A stretch of 64,000 nt of DNA from NCBI RefSeq assembly GCF_017599385.1, contig NZ_JAGFPK010000001.1:2750636-2814635 (forward strand), written 5' to 3'. Shown piece after piece: positions 56,266 to 64,000 of this stretch. The notes beneath the pieces were generated by a model. That model was not told the origin of the DNA. It searched no databases and saw nothing but the letters and a program-made list of their open reading frames with translations. This DNA is from Ciceribacter sp. L1K22 (GTDB lineage: Bacteria; Pseudomonadota; Alphaproteobacteria; Rhizobiales; Rhizobiaceae). Made by a program: the position numbers and the translations under genes. Position 1 is the first letter of the stretch; every line of letters begins with the position of its first letter.

Positions 56266-56999
56266 GCGGCGCGGCGCTCTTTCTCGATCGCGGCGTAGGC
56301 AGCGTTGAATTCGGCCATGCGCTGGTTGGCGACGGCGTGAAACTCGACCGGAACGCCGCGCGCATGCAGGCGGTCGGGATGATGTTCGGCCGCAAGGCTC
56401 CTGTAGCGCTTGCGGATCGCCGCGAAATCGTCCTCCGGCGAGACCCCGAGCACCCGGTAGGGGTTGCCCTCTAGATGCAGGTGGCGTTCGACGATGTCGG
56501 CGAAGCGCTGCTCGTCGATCCCGAAGATCTCGGCGATCCGGCTGACGAAGCTCAGTTCGCGTTCATGCACGGCTCCGTCGGCCTTGGCGATATGGAAGAG
56601 ACCGTCGATGATGTCCTCGAGGACCGGGCATGCCTTTTCGCAGGTCCGGCACATGGCGGCGAGCCGCTCGGCGTAGGATTCGTAACCGGCGATGTCCTGC
56701 TTGGCGAGATTGTAGAGACGAGCGACGTTGCGCGCCTCCTCCGGCGGATAGTCGAAAATCGACCGGAAAGCGTCGACCTCGGCCGTGGTCACGACTCCGT
56801 CGGCCTTGGCCATCTTGGCAGACAGCGCGATGATCGACACGGAGAATGCGACTCGGCGCCGTGTGTCGGGATCGCCTTCGAACAGAGTTCGCACAGCTTC
56901 TATCATGCCCGACAGTGCGTTTCCGGCGGTATCGGCGACTGCGCCGACAAGCCGGTCCCACAAGGATTGAATCTGTTCACAGGCGAAATCGAATATCAT
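56262..56999 (-). CDS. TerB-DnaJ domain protein (DjlA-like co-chaperone)
   Basis: A 245-residue protein. The N-terminal TerB-like helical domain (about 60-165) has AFSVSIIALSAKMAKADGVVTTAEVDAF and the repeat LFHIAKADGAVHERELSFV, each with the acidic D-G-V/A turn. A C-terminal J domain begins NPYRVLGVSPEDDFAAIRKRYRSLAAEHHPDRL, with the HPD motif that stimulates DnaK. Unlike E. coli DjlA there is no clear membrane span. It is translationally coupled to the amidase gene. Confidence 0.85.
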   Translation of the reverse strand: MIFDFACEQIQSLWDRLVGAVADTAGNALSGMIEAVRTLFEGDPDTRRRVAFSVSIIALSAKMAKADGVVTTAEVDAFRSIFDYPPEEARNVARLYNLAKQDIAGYESYAERLAAMCRTCEKACPVLEDIIDGLFHIAKADGAVHERELSFVSRIAEIFGIDEQRFADIVERHLHLEGNPYRVLGVSPEDDFAAIRKRYRSLAAEHHPDRLHARGVPVEFHAVANQRMAEFNAAYAAIEKERRAA

Positions 57000-57354
57000 G
57001 ATTCAGCATGACCAAATACCGCGTCCAAAAGCAAGCGAAGACGGCTGATGCGACATTAAACTTTATTCATCTTGCCTACCGGATGGATAACACCCCTTGA
57101 AAAGACGGGCCAACGTATACGCGAAGCCTCGCCTGCCGCTCTCACCACCACGACACCCAGGCAGCGACGAGGGGACCGAAACAACCCAGGAGTGCGCTGC
57201 GAAAAATTGAAACGATTATATTCGCGCGATCTCTGTGGATTGGCCGAAAGCCCTCAATTTCCTGACAAATTTTCTTTACAGATGCGCCTTAACTGTCGCA
57301 TCCATTCGCCCGGAAAGCCCTTGTCGGCATGTCTTTGTGTTTCAGGAGAGTTCG
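57000..57354. other. 355-bp divergent gap between the TerB-DnaJ gene and pfp
   Basis: This must contain promoters for both directions. AT-rich patches occur at 57055-57070 and 57205-57225 (with TTATATT) and at 57265-57285, but I cannot assign convincing -35/-10 pairs. A good ribosome site, CAGGAGAG, precedes pfp. No gene, repeat or strong hairpin is evident. Confidence 0.4.
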
Positions 57355-58569
57355 ATGGCCAAACAAAAAGTTGCAATGCTGACCGCCGGCGGTCTCGCCC
57401 CCTGTCTCTCGTCCTCGGTCGGCGGCCTGATCGAACGCTACACCGATATCGCGCCCGACATCGACATCATCGCCTACAAGTCCGGCTTCCGCGGCCTGCT
57501 GATGGACTATAAGATCGAGATCACCGGCGAGATGCGTGAAAAGGCGTATCTGCTGCATCGTTATGGCGGCTCTCCGATCGGCAACAGCCGCGTGAAACTG
57601 ACCAATGCCGCCGACTGCGTGAAGCGCGGCCTGGTGAAGGAGGGTGAAAACCCGCTCCGCGTCGCGGCCGAACGGCTCGCTGCAGACGGCGTCACGATTC
57701 TCCATACGATCGGTGGCGATGACACCAACACGACGGCGGCCGATCTCGCCGCCTATCTCGGCGCCAATGGCTACAATCTCACCGTCGTCGGCCTGCCGAA
57801 GACGGTCGACAACGACGTCTACCCCATCAGACAGACGCTCGGCGCCTGGACGGCCGCGGAAGTTGGCGCTCGCTTCTTCGACCACGTCTCCAACGAACAG
57901 AGCGCCTCGCCGCGCACGCTCGTCATCCACGAGGTCATGGGCCGCCACTGCGGCTGGCTGACGGCGGCGACCGCCCGTGCCTACATGCAGCGCACCCGTC
58001 ACAACGAGTATATCGAGGGCTTCATGATGAACGAGGAGCTCAAGAACATCGACGGGCTCTACCTGCCGGAAACGCATTTCGACATGGAATCGGAGGCGGC
58101 GCGCCTGAAGGACATCATGGACCGTACCGGCTTCGTCACCCTGTTCGTGTCGGAAGGCGCCTGCATGGACGAGATCGTCGCCGATCGCGAGGCCGCCGGA
58201 GAGGAAATCAAGCGTGACGCCTTCGGCCACGTGAAGCTAGATACGATCAATGTCGGCAACTGGTTCCAGAAGCACTTCGCCAAGCTGCTAGATGCAGACC
58301 GGTCGATGGTCCAGAAATCCGGCTACTATGCCCGCTCGGCGCCCGCGAACTACGACGACCTCCGCCTCATCCAGAGCATGGTCGATCTGGCGGTCGAAAG
58401 CGGCCTCAACAAGGTTTCCGGCGTCACAGGCCACGACGAAGACCATGGTGGAAGACTGCGCACAATCGAGTTCCCGCGCATCAGGGGTGGCAAGCCTTTC
58501 GACCTCGATACGCCCTGGTTCAAAGAAGTGATGGACTACATGGGCCATAAATACCAACCGGCCCGTTGA
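57355..58569 (+). CDS. pfp: Pyrophosphate-dependent 6-phosphofructokinase (Pfp)
   Basis: Interconverts fructose 6-phosphate and fructose 1,6-bisphosphate using PPi. The 404-residue protein has GGLAPCLSSSVGG near the N-terminus, and the donor-site motif is GGDD (120-123). The second Asp, in place of the Gly of ATP enzymes, together with Lys in PKTVDND (148-154), marks PPi dependence. EVMGRHCGWLTAATA follows. CAGGAG 6 nt upstream supports the ATG at 57355. Rhizobia rely on the Entner-Doudoroff route, so a reversible, gluconeogenic or pentose-linked use is likely. Confidence 0.93.
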   Translation: MAKQKVAMLTAGGLAPCLSSSVGGLIERYTDIAPDIDIIAYKSGFRGLLMDYKIEITGEMREKAYLLHRYGGSPIGNSRVKLTNAADCVKRGLVKEGENPLRVAAERLAADGVTILHTIGGDDTNTTAADLAAYLGANGYNLTVVGLPKTVDNDVYPIRQTLGAWTAAEVGARFFDHVSNEQSASPRTLVIHEVMGRHCGWLTAATARAYMQRTRHNEYIEGFMMNEELKNIDGLYLPETHFDMESEAARLKDIMDRTGFVTLFVSEGACMDEIVADREAAGEEIKRDAFGHVKLDTINVGNWFQKHFAKLLDADRSMVQKSGYYARSAPANYDDLRLIQSMVDLAVESGLNKVSGVTGHDEDHGGRLRTIEFPRIRGGKPFDLDTPWFKEVMDYMGHKYQPAR

Positions 58570-58616
58570 CGACTCCCCCAATCGGTGTCTTTGCTTTTCA
58601 CCGGGAGGATGCGGAT

Positions 58617-59252
58617 ATGTCGTTTGAACTCTGGATCGCCTTCGTAGCGGCCTCGGCGGTTCTGGTTGCAATACCGGGACCGACGATCCTGTTGGTGGTC
58701 TCATACGCTCTGGGTCACGGTCGCCGGACGGCGGCGGCCACGGTCACGGGTGTGGTCCTCGGCGATTTCGTCGCGATGACCGCCTCGATGCTCGGTGTCG
58801 GCGCGCTGCTGATGGCCTCCGCCGATGCCTATGCGATCCTCAGGATCATCGGCGGCGCCTATCTCGTCTACCTTGGCATTCGCCTCTGGCGCGCACCGGT
58901 CGGAGACGGCCCTTTGGCAGACAACGACAACCTGCCCGAAGAAAAGCCGCTGCGAATCCTCGGTCACGCCTTCGTCGTGACGGCGCTCAATCCGAAGAGC
59001 CTGATCTTCTTTGTAGCCTTCCTGCCCCAGTTCATCGATCCGGCAAGACCGTTCCCGCTGCAGATGGCGATCCTAGAAGTCACCTTCCTCACCATCGCGG
59101 CGGCGAACGCGCTTGCCTACGCATTAATTGCTGAAAAGGCACGCGCTTACATTCGCCGCAAGGCGGTGCGCAAGGCGATCAACCGCACCGGCGGCACGCT
59201 GCTGATTTCCGCTGGCGCCGTTACCGCAGGGTACCGCCGCATCGCCGCGTGA
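58617..59252 (+). CDS. LysE/RhtB family amino acid exporter
   Basis: A 211-residue inner-membrane protein with about six spans. It has the family signature near the N-terminus (AVLVAIPGPTILLVVSYALGHGRRTAAATVTGVVLGDFV) and GGAYLVYLGIRLWR, then GHAFVVTALNPKSLIFFVAFLPQFIDP. The family exports basic or neutral amino acids and homoserine lactones; the substrate here is unknown. GGGAGG upstream supports the ATG at 58617. Confidence 0.9.
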   Translation: MSFELWIAFVAASAVLVAIPGPTILLVVSYALGHGRRTAAATVTGVVLGDFVAMTASMLGVGALLMASADAYAILRIIGGAYLVYLGIRLWRAPVGDGPLADNDNLPEEKPLRILGHAFVVTALNPKSLIFFVAFLPQFIDPARPFPLQMAILEVTFLTIAAANALAYALIAEKARAYIRRKAVRKAINRTGGTLLISAGAVTAGYRRIAA

Positions 59253-59394
59253 CCCGGCACGCTTGCGACGATGGTACGCCTCGGTTTATAACTGCCTCCG
59301 CTTCGCCGCTTTTGCCGCAATTTGGCCGCTGGATTGTGAAAATCGACGAGACAGGATTCGGGACCGAAAAGGGAATCGGATCGTGACGGGGACA

Positions 59395-60351
59395 ATGGAC
59401 GTTGGCATGACCTTTAGCAGACCTATCGCCCTCAAGCTGGGGACCGCCGCTCTTATCGTCGCAGGCATCAGCGGATGCAGCTCGAGCATGGAAGACGCGG
59501 CCCGACAGGAACTGAAGGCCAATCCGAAGGTTGCAACGCCCATCAGCAGCGATCAGGCGCTCATTGCAGCCCTGACCCCTGCCCCCGAGGATCCCGCCAC
59601 GGCGACGCCGGCACCGGTTATCCCCGGCACGAACACACCAGCACCGCTTCCGAACTTCCGGGTCATGGCTCTGGCCGCATCGAACGTGCCGCCGACGCCC
59701 GCCGAGGCGGAAGCCGTTGTCAAGGCACAGGAACAGGCTGCCCTTCAGGCACCCGCGATGCCCACGACCTCGACCGAGCTTGTGACGACACTGGCTCCAG
59801 CGGGCGGACCGGACGAGGCAGACGATGTCGCCGCCACCACCACCCTTGCCACAGCAGCGACGGCCGTACCGAGCGCCAAGCCGGCGGGAGGCGCTCTCGC
59901 CTACGCGGCGACGCCGGCGGTCGCATCGTTTTCCGTGCTCGAAAACAGCTATGACGTGACACCGCCGGGCCCGCCGCCGGTTCTCGACAAGCCGGCCACG
60001 ACAGGCCCGACGGTTCTCAACGCGCTGATCAAGAAATACGCTGCGCTATATGAGGTCCCCGAATCACTGGTTCACCGGGTCGTGCATCGCGAAAGCCGTT
60101 ATAATCCCGCCGCATACAGCAAAGGCAACTACGGCCTGATGCAGATCCGCTACAACACGGCCAAGTCCATGGGCTACGACGGCCCGGCCTCCGGCCTGTT
60201 CGACGCCGAGGCGAATATCAAGTACGCGACGAAATACCTGAAGGGCGCATGGCTCGTGGCCGACAAGGACGCGGACAGCGCGATCCGGCTCTATGCCCGC
60301 GGTTACTACTACGATGCCAAGGCGAAAGGCATGCTGCACCTCGTGCAGTAA
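59395..60351 (+). CDS. Lipoprotein lytic transglycosylase (SLT domain)
   Basis: A 318-residue probable outer-membrane lipoprotein. The signal peptide ends in a lipobox at Cys28 (ISGC). A long Ala/Pro/Thr-rich disordered linker (about 50-200) follows, then a C-terminal SLT domain with catalytic Glu in VVHRESRYNP (about 233), GNYGLMQIRYNTA, and a distinctive end LYARGYYYDAKAKG in place of the usual YN-G motif. The ATG at 59407 is an alternative start. Second SLT protein within 5 kb. Confidence 0.86.
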   Translation: MDVGMTFSRPIALKLGTAALIVAGISGCSSSMEDAARQELKANPKVATPISSDQALIAALTPAPEDPATATPAPVIPGTNTPAPLPNFRVMALAASNVPPTPAEAEAVVKAQEQAALQAPAMPTTSTELVTTLAPAGGPDEADDVAATTTLATAATAVPSAKPAGGALAYAATPAVASFSVLENSYDVTPPGPPPVLDKPATTGPTVLNALIKKYAALYEVPESLVHRVVHRESRYNPAAYSKGNYGLMQIRYNTAKSMGYDGPASGLFDAEANIKYATKYLKGAWLVADKDADSAIRLYARGYYYDAKAKGMLHLVQ

Positions 60352-60362
60352 CCTCTCTCTCG

Positions 60363-61727
60363 TCAGTTCAGGGCATCGATGACGGCCTTCACCAGCAATT
60401 GAGGCCGGTATCCCTTGTTATAGGGCGTGAGCCCCATTCTGAGAACAGCCAGTCGCAGGCTCGGCACGACGGCGATGGTTTGTCCGTCATGACCCTGAAG
60501 CCAGAACATGTCAGGCGGCAATCCGTAGTCTTCCCTTGCATCAAAGCCCGGTCCCACCGTCCAGGTCTGCATTCGCGAATAGCGCCCGCCTGACGCTTCC
60601 GTCGGCTCCGCCATGGCGGCGACATAGCCCTCTGGCAGCAACCGTTCGCCGTTCCAGAAGCCGTCCTGCAGCAGCAAGAGCGCGAACCTGGCCCAATCGC
60701 GCGGGGTCGCATACATGTAGGAACTGCCAACGAACGTGCCTCGGGCATCTGTCTCGAAGACAGCGCTGGTCATGCCGAGCGGACGAAACAGGGCTTCGTC
60801 CGGATAGGCCAGAGCCTCGGGCCTGTCGCCGATCCGGTCCATCCACAGACGCGACAACAAGACGGCGGTTCCCGAGGAATAGTTGAATGCTGTTCCGGGG
60901 GCCTCGGCCTTCGGCCGGGCACTGGCGAAAGCCGCCATGTCCGGTTCAAGGAACAGCATCCGCGTCACATCGGCGACGTCGCCATAGAGTTCGTTGAAGC
61001 GCAGGCCATCTTCCATCGCCAGCAGCGAACGGAGCGTGATCGCCGAACGCGGATCGTCTTTCCAGTTACTGAAAAGATTGCTCTCGTCGAGCGATATCCG
61101 ATCCTCAAGCACAAGACGGCCGAGAATTGCGGCGTTGACGGTCTTCGTCATCGACCAGCCGAGCAGTGGCACGTCTGGCCCGAACCCGTCGCCATAGGTT
61201 TCACCGAGGATTCGGCCGTCCTGAACGACAACGACGCCGCGCATTCCGGGGCCCTGCAGCGAGACATCCACAAGAACGGAGGCAATACGCGGATCAGTGA
61301 CTGTGACATCGTTTCCCTCAGGCCACACACCGTCCGCGATAGCGGAAACTGTATCTTTCGGCGGCAGGTCACGCGCACGCTCAACATCACCGTCGGCCAC
61401 GTTGGCACAGCCGAAGCCGGGTCGATTGACCGCCAGCGAAGGCGCGATGAAGCCGAGCATGCTGGCTCGCACCGTGCCGGCGTCCCGATCGACGTTGACC
61501 GTCACAAGCCGCAGCAGTGGATGACCCGGCGCCTGCACGTCGACTGCAAGCACAGCCTCCGGATCGCGTCCCGCAAGGAAGACATTCGAGCAGACCATCT
61601 TGGCGGCGTAGCCCGTTCCGACCAGAAGCAGGCTCGGAGGACTGACCAGCAGCCAGCCCAGACCTGCAATGATCAGAACCACGAGACCGATCGCGAGACC
61701 TCGCAGCAGCTTTCCGACAATCCGCAT
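60363..61727 (-). CDS. Serine hydrolase of the beta-lactamase/class C PBP family
   Basis: A 454-residue protein anchored by an N-terminal span (about 10-32) with the rest periplasmic. The active-site S-x-x-K is SMTK in LLGWSMTKTVNAAILGRL. The Y-x-N-equivalent is YSS in FNYSSGTAVLLSRLW, and the third motif lies in WLQGHDGQTIAVVPS (HDG type). This matches the EstB/6-aminohexanoate-dimer-hydrolase-like branch more than true beta-lactamases. GGGAGG 6 nt upstream supports the ATG at 61727; the frame to 61814 has no signal-like start. Confidence 0.85.
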   Translation of the reverse strand: MRIVGKLLRGLAIGLVVLIIAGLGWLLVSPPSLLLVGTGYAAKMVCSNVFLAGRDPEAVLAVDVQAPGHPLLRLVTVNVDRDAGTVRASMLGFIAPSLAVNRPGFGCANVADGDVERARDLPPKDTVSAIADGVWPEGNDVTVTDPRIASVLVDVSLQGPGMRGVVVVQDGRILGETYGDGFGPDVPLLGWSMTKTVNAAILGRLVLEDRISLDESNLFSNWKDDPRSAITLRSLLAMEDGLRFNELYGDVADVTRMLFLEPDMAAFASARPKAEAPGTAFNYSSGTAVLLSRLWMDRIGDRPEALAYPDEALFRPLGMTSAVFETDARGTFVGSSYMYATPRDWARFALLLLQDGFWNGERLLPEGYVAAMAEPTEASGGRYSRMQTWTVGPGFDAREDYGLPPDMFWLQGHDGQTIAVVPSLRLAVLRMGLTPYNKGYRPQLLVKAVIDALN

Positions 61728-61832
61728 CAAACGCCTCCCGTGTCTGTCACTGTCACCATGCAAGCAGGAAACGGCCCGGCATGAAACCCCCGTCGGTCGT
61801 CGCGACGGCCGCATCCCCGGTTTCCCAAGGGG

Positions 61833-61850
61833 CCGTCATCAAACTGTAGC
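61833..61850 (+). promoter_or_regulatory. PhoB-box-like site upstream of btaAB
   Basis: CCGTCAT-CAAA-CTGTAGC has the two 7-bp half sites with the exact 11-bp repeat spacing of Pho boxes and matches CTGTCAT-N4-CTGTCAY at 11 of 14 half-site positions. It ends 48 bp before the btaA start. DGTS synthesis in Sinorhizobium is induced by phosphate limitation through PhoB. Confidence 0.6.
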
Positions 61851-61898
61851 AGGAGGGGTCTAGAGCCCTTCGAACCGTAAAAGGGGATGGCAGAATCG

Positions 61899-63146
61899 AT
61901 GACTGACCTCGCACCCGATGCCGGCTTTCGCAAGAACGGAAAGCTGAAAAGCGCCCTGCTCCAGCACAAGGCCCTGTCGAAGGACGGATTTTCCGAGCGT
62001 CTGTTCGGCCTCCTGTTCTCTGGCCTCGTCTACCCGCAGATCTGGGAGGATCCGGACGTCGATATGGAGGCGATGGAGCTCGACGAAGGTCATCGTCTCG
62101 TCACGATCGGCTCCGGCGGTTGCAACATGCTGGCCTATCTTTCGCGCAGCCCCGCAGCCATCGACGTCGTCGACCTGAACCCCAATCACATCGCACTCAA
62201 CCGGCTTAAGCTCGCGGCCTTCCGGCATCTGCCCGATCACGGCTCTGTCGTCCGCATGCTGGCAAGCGAGGGAGTGGTGACCAATAGCCGAACCTTCGAC
62301 CGCTACATCGCGCGGCATCTGGACGCGGTTACGCGCGCCTACTGGAACCGCAGGACGGCATCCGGTCGCAGGCGGATCGACGTCTTCAACCGCAATTTCT
62401 ACCGCACCGGCCTGCTCGGCCGCTTCATCGGCGCTGGCCACTTGCTCGCCCGTATTCATGGAATCCGGCTGGAAGACATCACGAAGACCCGCTCGCTGCG
62501 CGAACAGCGGCAGTTCTTCGACGACGCGATTGCGCCGCTCTTCGACAAGCCATTCGTCAAATGGCTGACGAGCCGCAAGAGTTCGCTGTTCGGCCTTGGC
62601 ATCCCGCCGCAGCAATATGACGAACTCGCAAGCCTGTCGGACGGTGGCACCATCGCTCCTGTTCTGCGTCACCGCCTGGAAAAGCTCGCCTGCCATTTTC
62701 CACTCAAGGACAACTACTTCGCCTGGCAGGCCTTTGCCCGCCGCTATCCGAAGGCCGGCGAAGGAACCCTTCCGGTCTACCTGAAGCAGGAGCACTACGC
62801 AGCAATCCGCGCCAATGTAGACCGCGTCAGCGTTCACCACGCCACCTTCACCGAACTGCTGTCGACCAAGGCGGCGTCGAGCACCGACCGCTACGTTCTG
62901 CTCGATGCGCAGGACTGGATGACGGATGGCCAGCTTTCAGAACTCTGGGGCGAGATCACCCGCACCGCAGCGCCAGGCGCGCGGGTGATCTTCCGCACCG
63001 CCGCTGAAAAAAGCATCCTCGACGGCCGACTGCCGCAAAGCCTGCACGACCAATGGGTCTATCACGCCGACCGTTCGCATGCGCTGAACCTCAAGGATCG
63101 CTCTGCGATTTATGGCGGCTTCCACGTATACGAGAAGAAGGCCTGA
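61899..63146 (+). CDS. btaA: SAM:diacylglycerol 3-amino-3-carboxypropyltransferase (BtaA)
   Basis: First enzyme of the betaine lipid DGTS: moves the aminocarboxypropyl group of SAM onto diacylglycerol, giving diacylglycerylhomoserine. About 415 residues, DUF3419 type, with RLFGLLFSGLVYPQIWEDPDVDMEAM, the SAM-fold GSGGCNMLAYLSR and VVDLNPNHIALNRLKLAAFRHL, and a second Rossmann part near the C-terminus (RYVLLDAQDWM). ATG at 61887 is possible, but its GGGG touches the codon, so 61899 is preferred. The stop overlaps the btaB start (TGATG). Confidence 0.93.
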   Translation: MTDLAPDAGFRKNGKLKSALLQHKALSKDGFSERLFGLLFSGLVYPQIWEDPDVDMEAMELDEGHRLVTIGSGGCNMLAYLSRSPAAIDVVDLNPNHIALNRLKLAAFRHLPDHGSVVRMLASEGVVTNSRTFDRYIARHLDAVTRAYWNRRTASGRRRIDVFNRNFYRTGLLGRFIGAGHLLARIHGIRLEDITKTRSLREQRQFFDDAIAPLFDKPFVKWLTSRKSSLFGLGIPPQQYDELASLSDGGTIAPVLRHRLEKLACHFPLKDNYFAWQAFARRYPKAGEGTLPVYLKQEHYAAIRANVDRVSVHHATFTELLSTKAASSTDRYVLLDAQDWMTDGQLSELWGEITRTAAPGARVIFRTAAEKSILDGRLPQSLHDQWVYHADRSHALNLKDRSAIYGGFHVYEKKA

Positions 63147-63802
63147 TGGCGACCGGCTCGATCATCTCCGGGGACGGCCATGCCGAACGCATGGACCGAA
63201 TGTACCGCTACCAGAGGCACATCTACGACATCACTCGCAAATACTATCTTCTCGGCCGAGACCGGGCGATTGAAAAACTGGATGTGCCGGCCAGCGCATC
63301 CCTCCTGGAGGTGGGCTGCGGGACGGGTCGCAACCTGCTGCTGGCGCATAAACGCTATCCACAGGCGCGCCTCTTCGGACTCGACATCTCCGAGGAAATG
63401 CTGTCGTCCGCACGCGCGAGTTTCCGCTCCGCGGCCACTGCGCCCGAATTCCGCGTGGCCGACGCCACGAGCTTCACGCCCGCAGACTTTGGCACCGAGG
63501 GCTTCGACCGGATACTGATCTCTTATGCATTGTCGATGATCCCAGACTGGGAGCGCGCGATCCAAGCCGCGCTGGCCGCCCTCGTTCCTGGTGGATCGCT
63601 GCACATTGTCGATTTCGGCCAGCAGGAGGGTCTGCCGCGCTGGTTCCATCACCTGCTCATACGCTGGCTCACGCGTTTTCATGTGACGCCAAGGGCGGAA
63701 CTGGAGCATGTTATCCGGACAAACGCCGAAAAACGCGGCGCGCTGGTGGAGTTCGACCGGATCGGTCGCGGCTATGCCTGGCACGCGATCGTCAGGATAT
63801 GA
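63146..63802 (+). CDS. btaB: Diacylglycerylhomoserine N-methyltransferase (BtaB)
   Basis: Methylates diacylglycerylhomoserine three times with SAM to yield DGTS, a phosphorus-free lipid that replaces phospholipids. The 218-residue class I methyltransferase has motif I LLEVGCGTGRNLL, LFGLDISEEMLSSA, RILISYALSMIPDWERAI, and GGSLHIVDFGQQ. Its start shares a base with the btaA stop codon, so the pair is coupled. The longer frame back to 63053 is inside btaA and is rejected. Confidence 0.93.
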   Translation: MATGSIISGDGHAERMDRMYRYQRHIYDITRKYYLLGRDRAIEKLDVPASASLLEVGCGTGRNLLLAHKRYPQARLFGLDISEEMLSSARASFRSAATAPEFRVADATSFTPADFGTEGFDRILISYALSMIPDWERAIQAALAALVPGGSLHIVDFGQQEGLPRWFHHLLIRWLTRFHVTPRAELEHVIRTNAEKRGALVEFDRIGRGYAWHAIVRI

Positions 63803-63921
63803 GCAAAATCTCCGGTTGATCGTCATCTCATTTTCAGGATGATGGCTTCGAATCGCGCGCCATGTTCCATGCCGACTTGCAGGCGCGCATCGGATGCCCT
63901 TGATCTACGGACCGTTTCTTT

Positions 63922-64000
63922 ATGCGCTGGCTCATTACAGCCCTCCTGCCAATCGCGTTTCTGGTCGGCGGCTGCACCGCATCGGGCTATGACGTGCTGG
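63922..64000 (+). CDS. Lipoprotein, N-terminal part (cut by window edge)
   Basis: The first 26 codons are visible: MRWLITALLPIAFLVGGC is a lipoprotein signal peptide with lipobox VGGC (Cys18), followed by TASGYDVL. The frame runs off the window. 119 bp separates it from btaB. The function cannot be told from this fragment. Confidence 0.6.
   Translation, partial: MRWLITALLPIAFLVGGCTASGYDVL

Overview
The window is a GC-rich, densely packed chromosomal segment from an alphaproteobacterium, almost certainly of the Rhizobiaceae (Rhizobium/Ensifer/Shinella-like). The evidence is a complete dcw (division and cell wall) cluster with a long rhizobial-type FtsZ, a btaAB pair for the phosphorus-free lipid DGTS, a PPi-dependent phosphofructokinase, RIME-like palindromic repeats and an alphaproteobacterial RNase P RNA. 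I see no prophage, insertion sequence, CRISPR array, tRNA or rRNA. The identifications rest on recognised motifs and family resemblance read by eye, not on a search.

Layout. 1-730 is a gene-poor stretch of palindromic repeats. 731-4609 holds pncA, panC-panB (pantothenate), a DUF2164 gene and azlCD. 4599-9031 holds aminopeptidase P, a DUF1127-type microprotein followed by a structured RNA, prmA, a SCO-type copper chaperone and a 52-residue membrane protein. 9169-15259 holds a DUF2189 membrane protein, a chemoreceptor with cheW, a small exported protein, creA, a DEDDh exonuclease and an esterase. 15413-18884 holds a DEAD-box helicase and a TIGR02587/TIGR02588-type pair. 18937-24882 is a TetR-controlled RND efflux operon with two adaptor lipoproteins and one pump (TriABC-like).

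24941-52613 is one long leftward block. In transcription order it reads mraZ, rsmH, ftsL, ftsI, murE, murF, mraY, murD, ftsW, murG, murC, murB, ddlB, ftsQ, ftsA, ftsZ, lpxC, bamD, recN, a cardiolipin-synthase-like gene, an EEP-family gene and ligA. It couples peptidoglycan precursor synthesis, septation, lipid A synthesis and outer-membrane assembly. The mraZ leader carries four direct repeats at exactly 10-bp spacing that look like MraZ boxes. Beyond it lie rnpB (minus strand), a flavin oxidoreductase, peptidoglycan enzymes (two lytic transglycosylases and an amidase), a TerB-DnaJ protein, pfp, a LysE exporter, a penicillin-binding-like serine hydrolase, btaA-btaB behind a PhoB-like box, and a truncated lipoprotein gene at the right edge.

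The most striking non-coding feature is at 6895-7040. Directly after the DUF1127-type gene there are two perfect hairpins, each displaying a CCUCCUCCC-type anti-Shine-Dalgarno loop, then a third hairpin and an intrinsic terminator. This is the architecture of the alphaproteobacterial 'cuckoo' (CcsR-like) sRNAs, whose Rhodobacter members lie downstream of a DUF1127 gene. A second item is a long hairpin at 17560-17604 that buries the apparent ribosome binding site of the TIGR02587-type gene.
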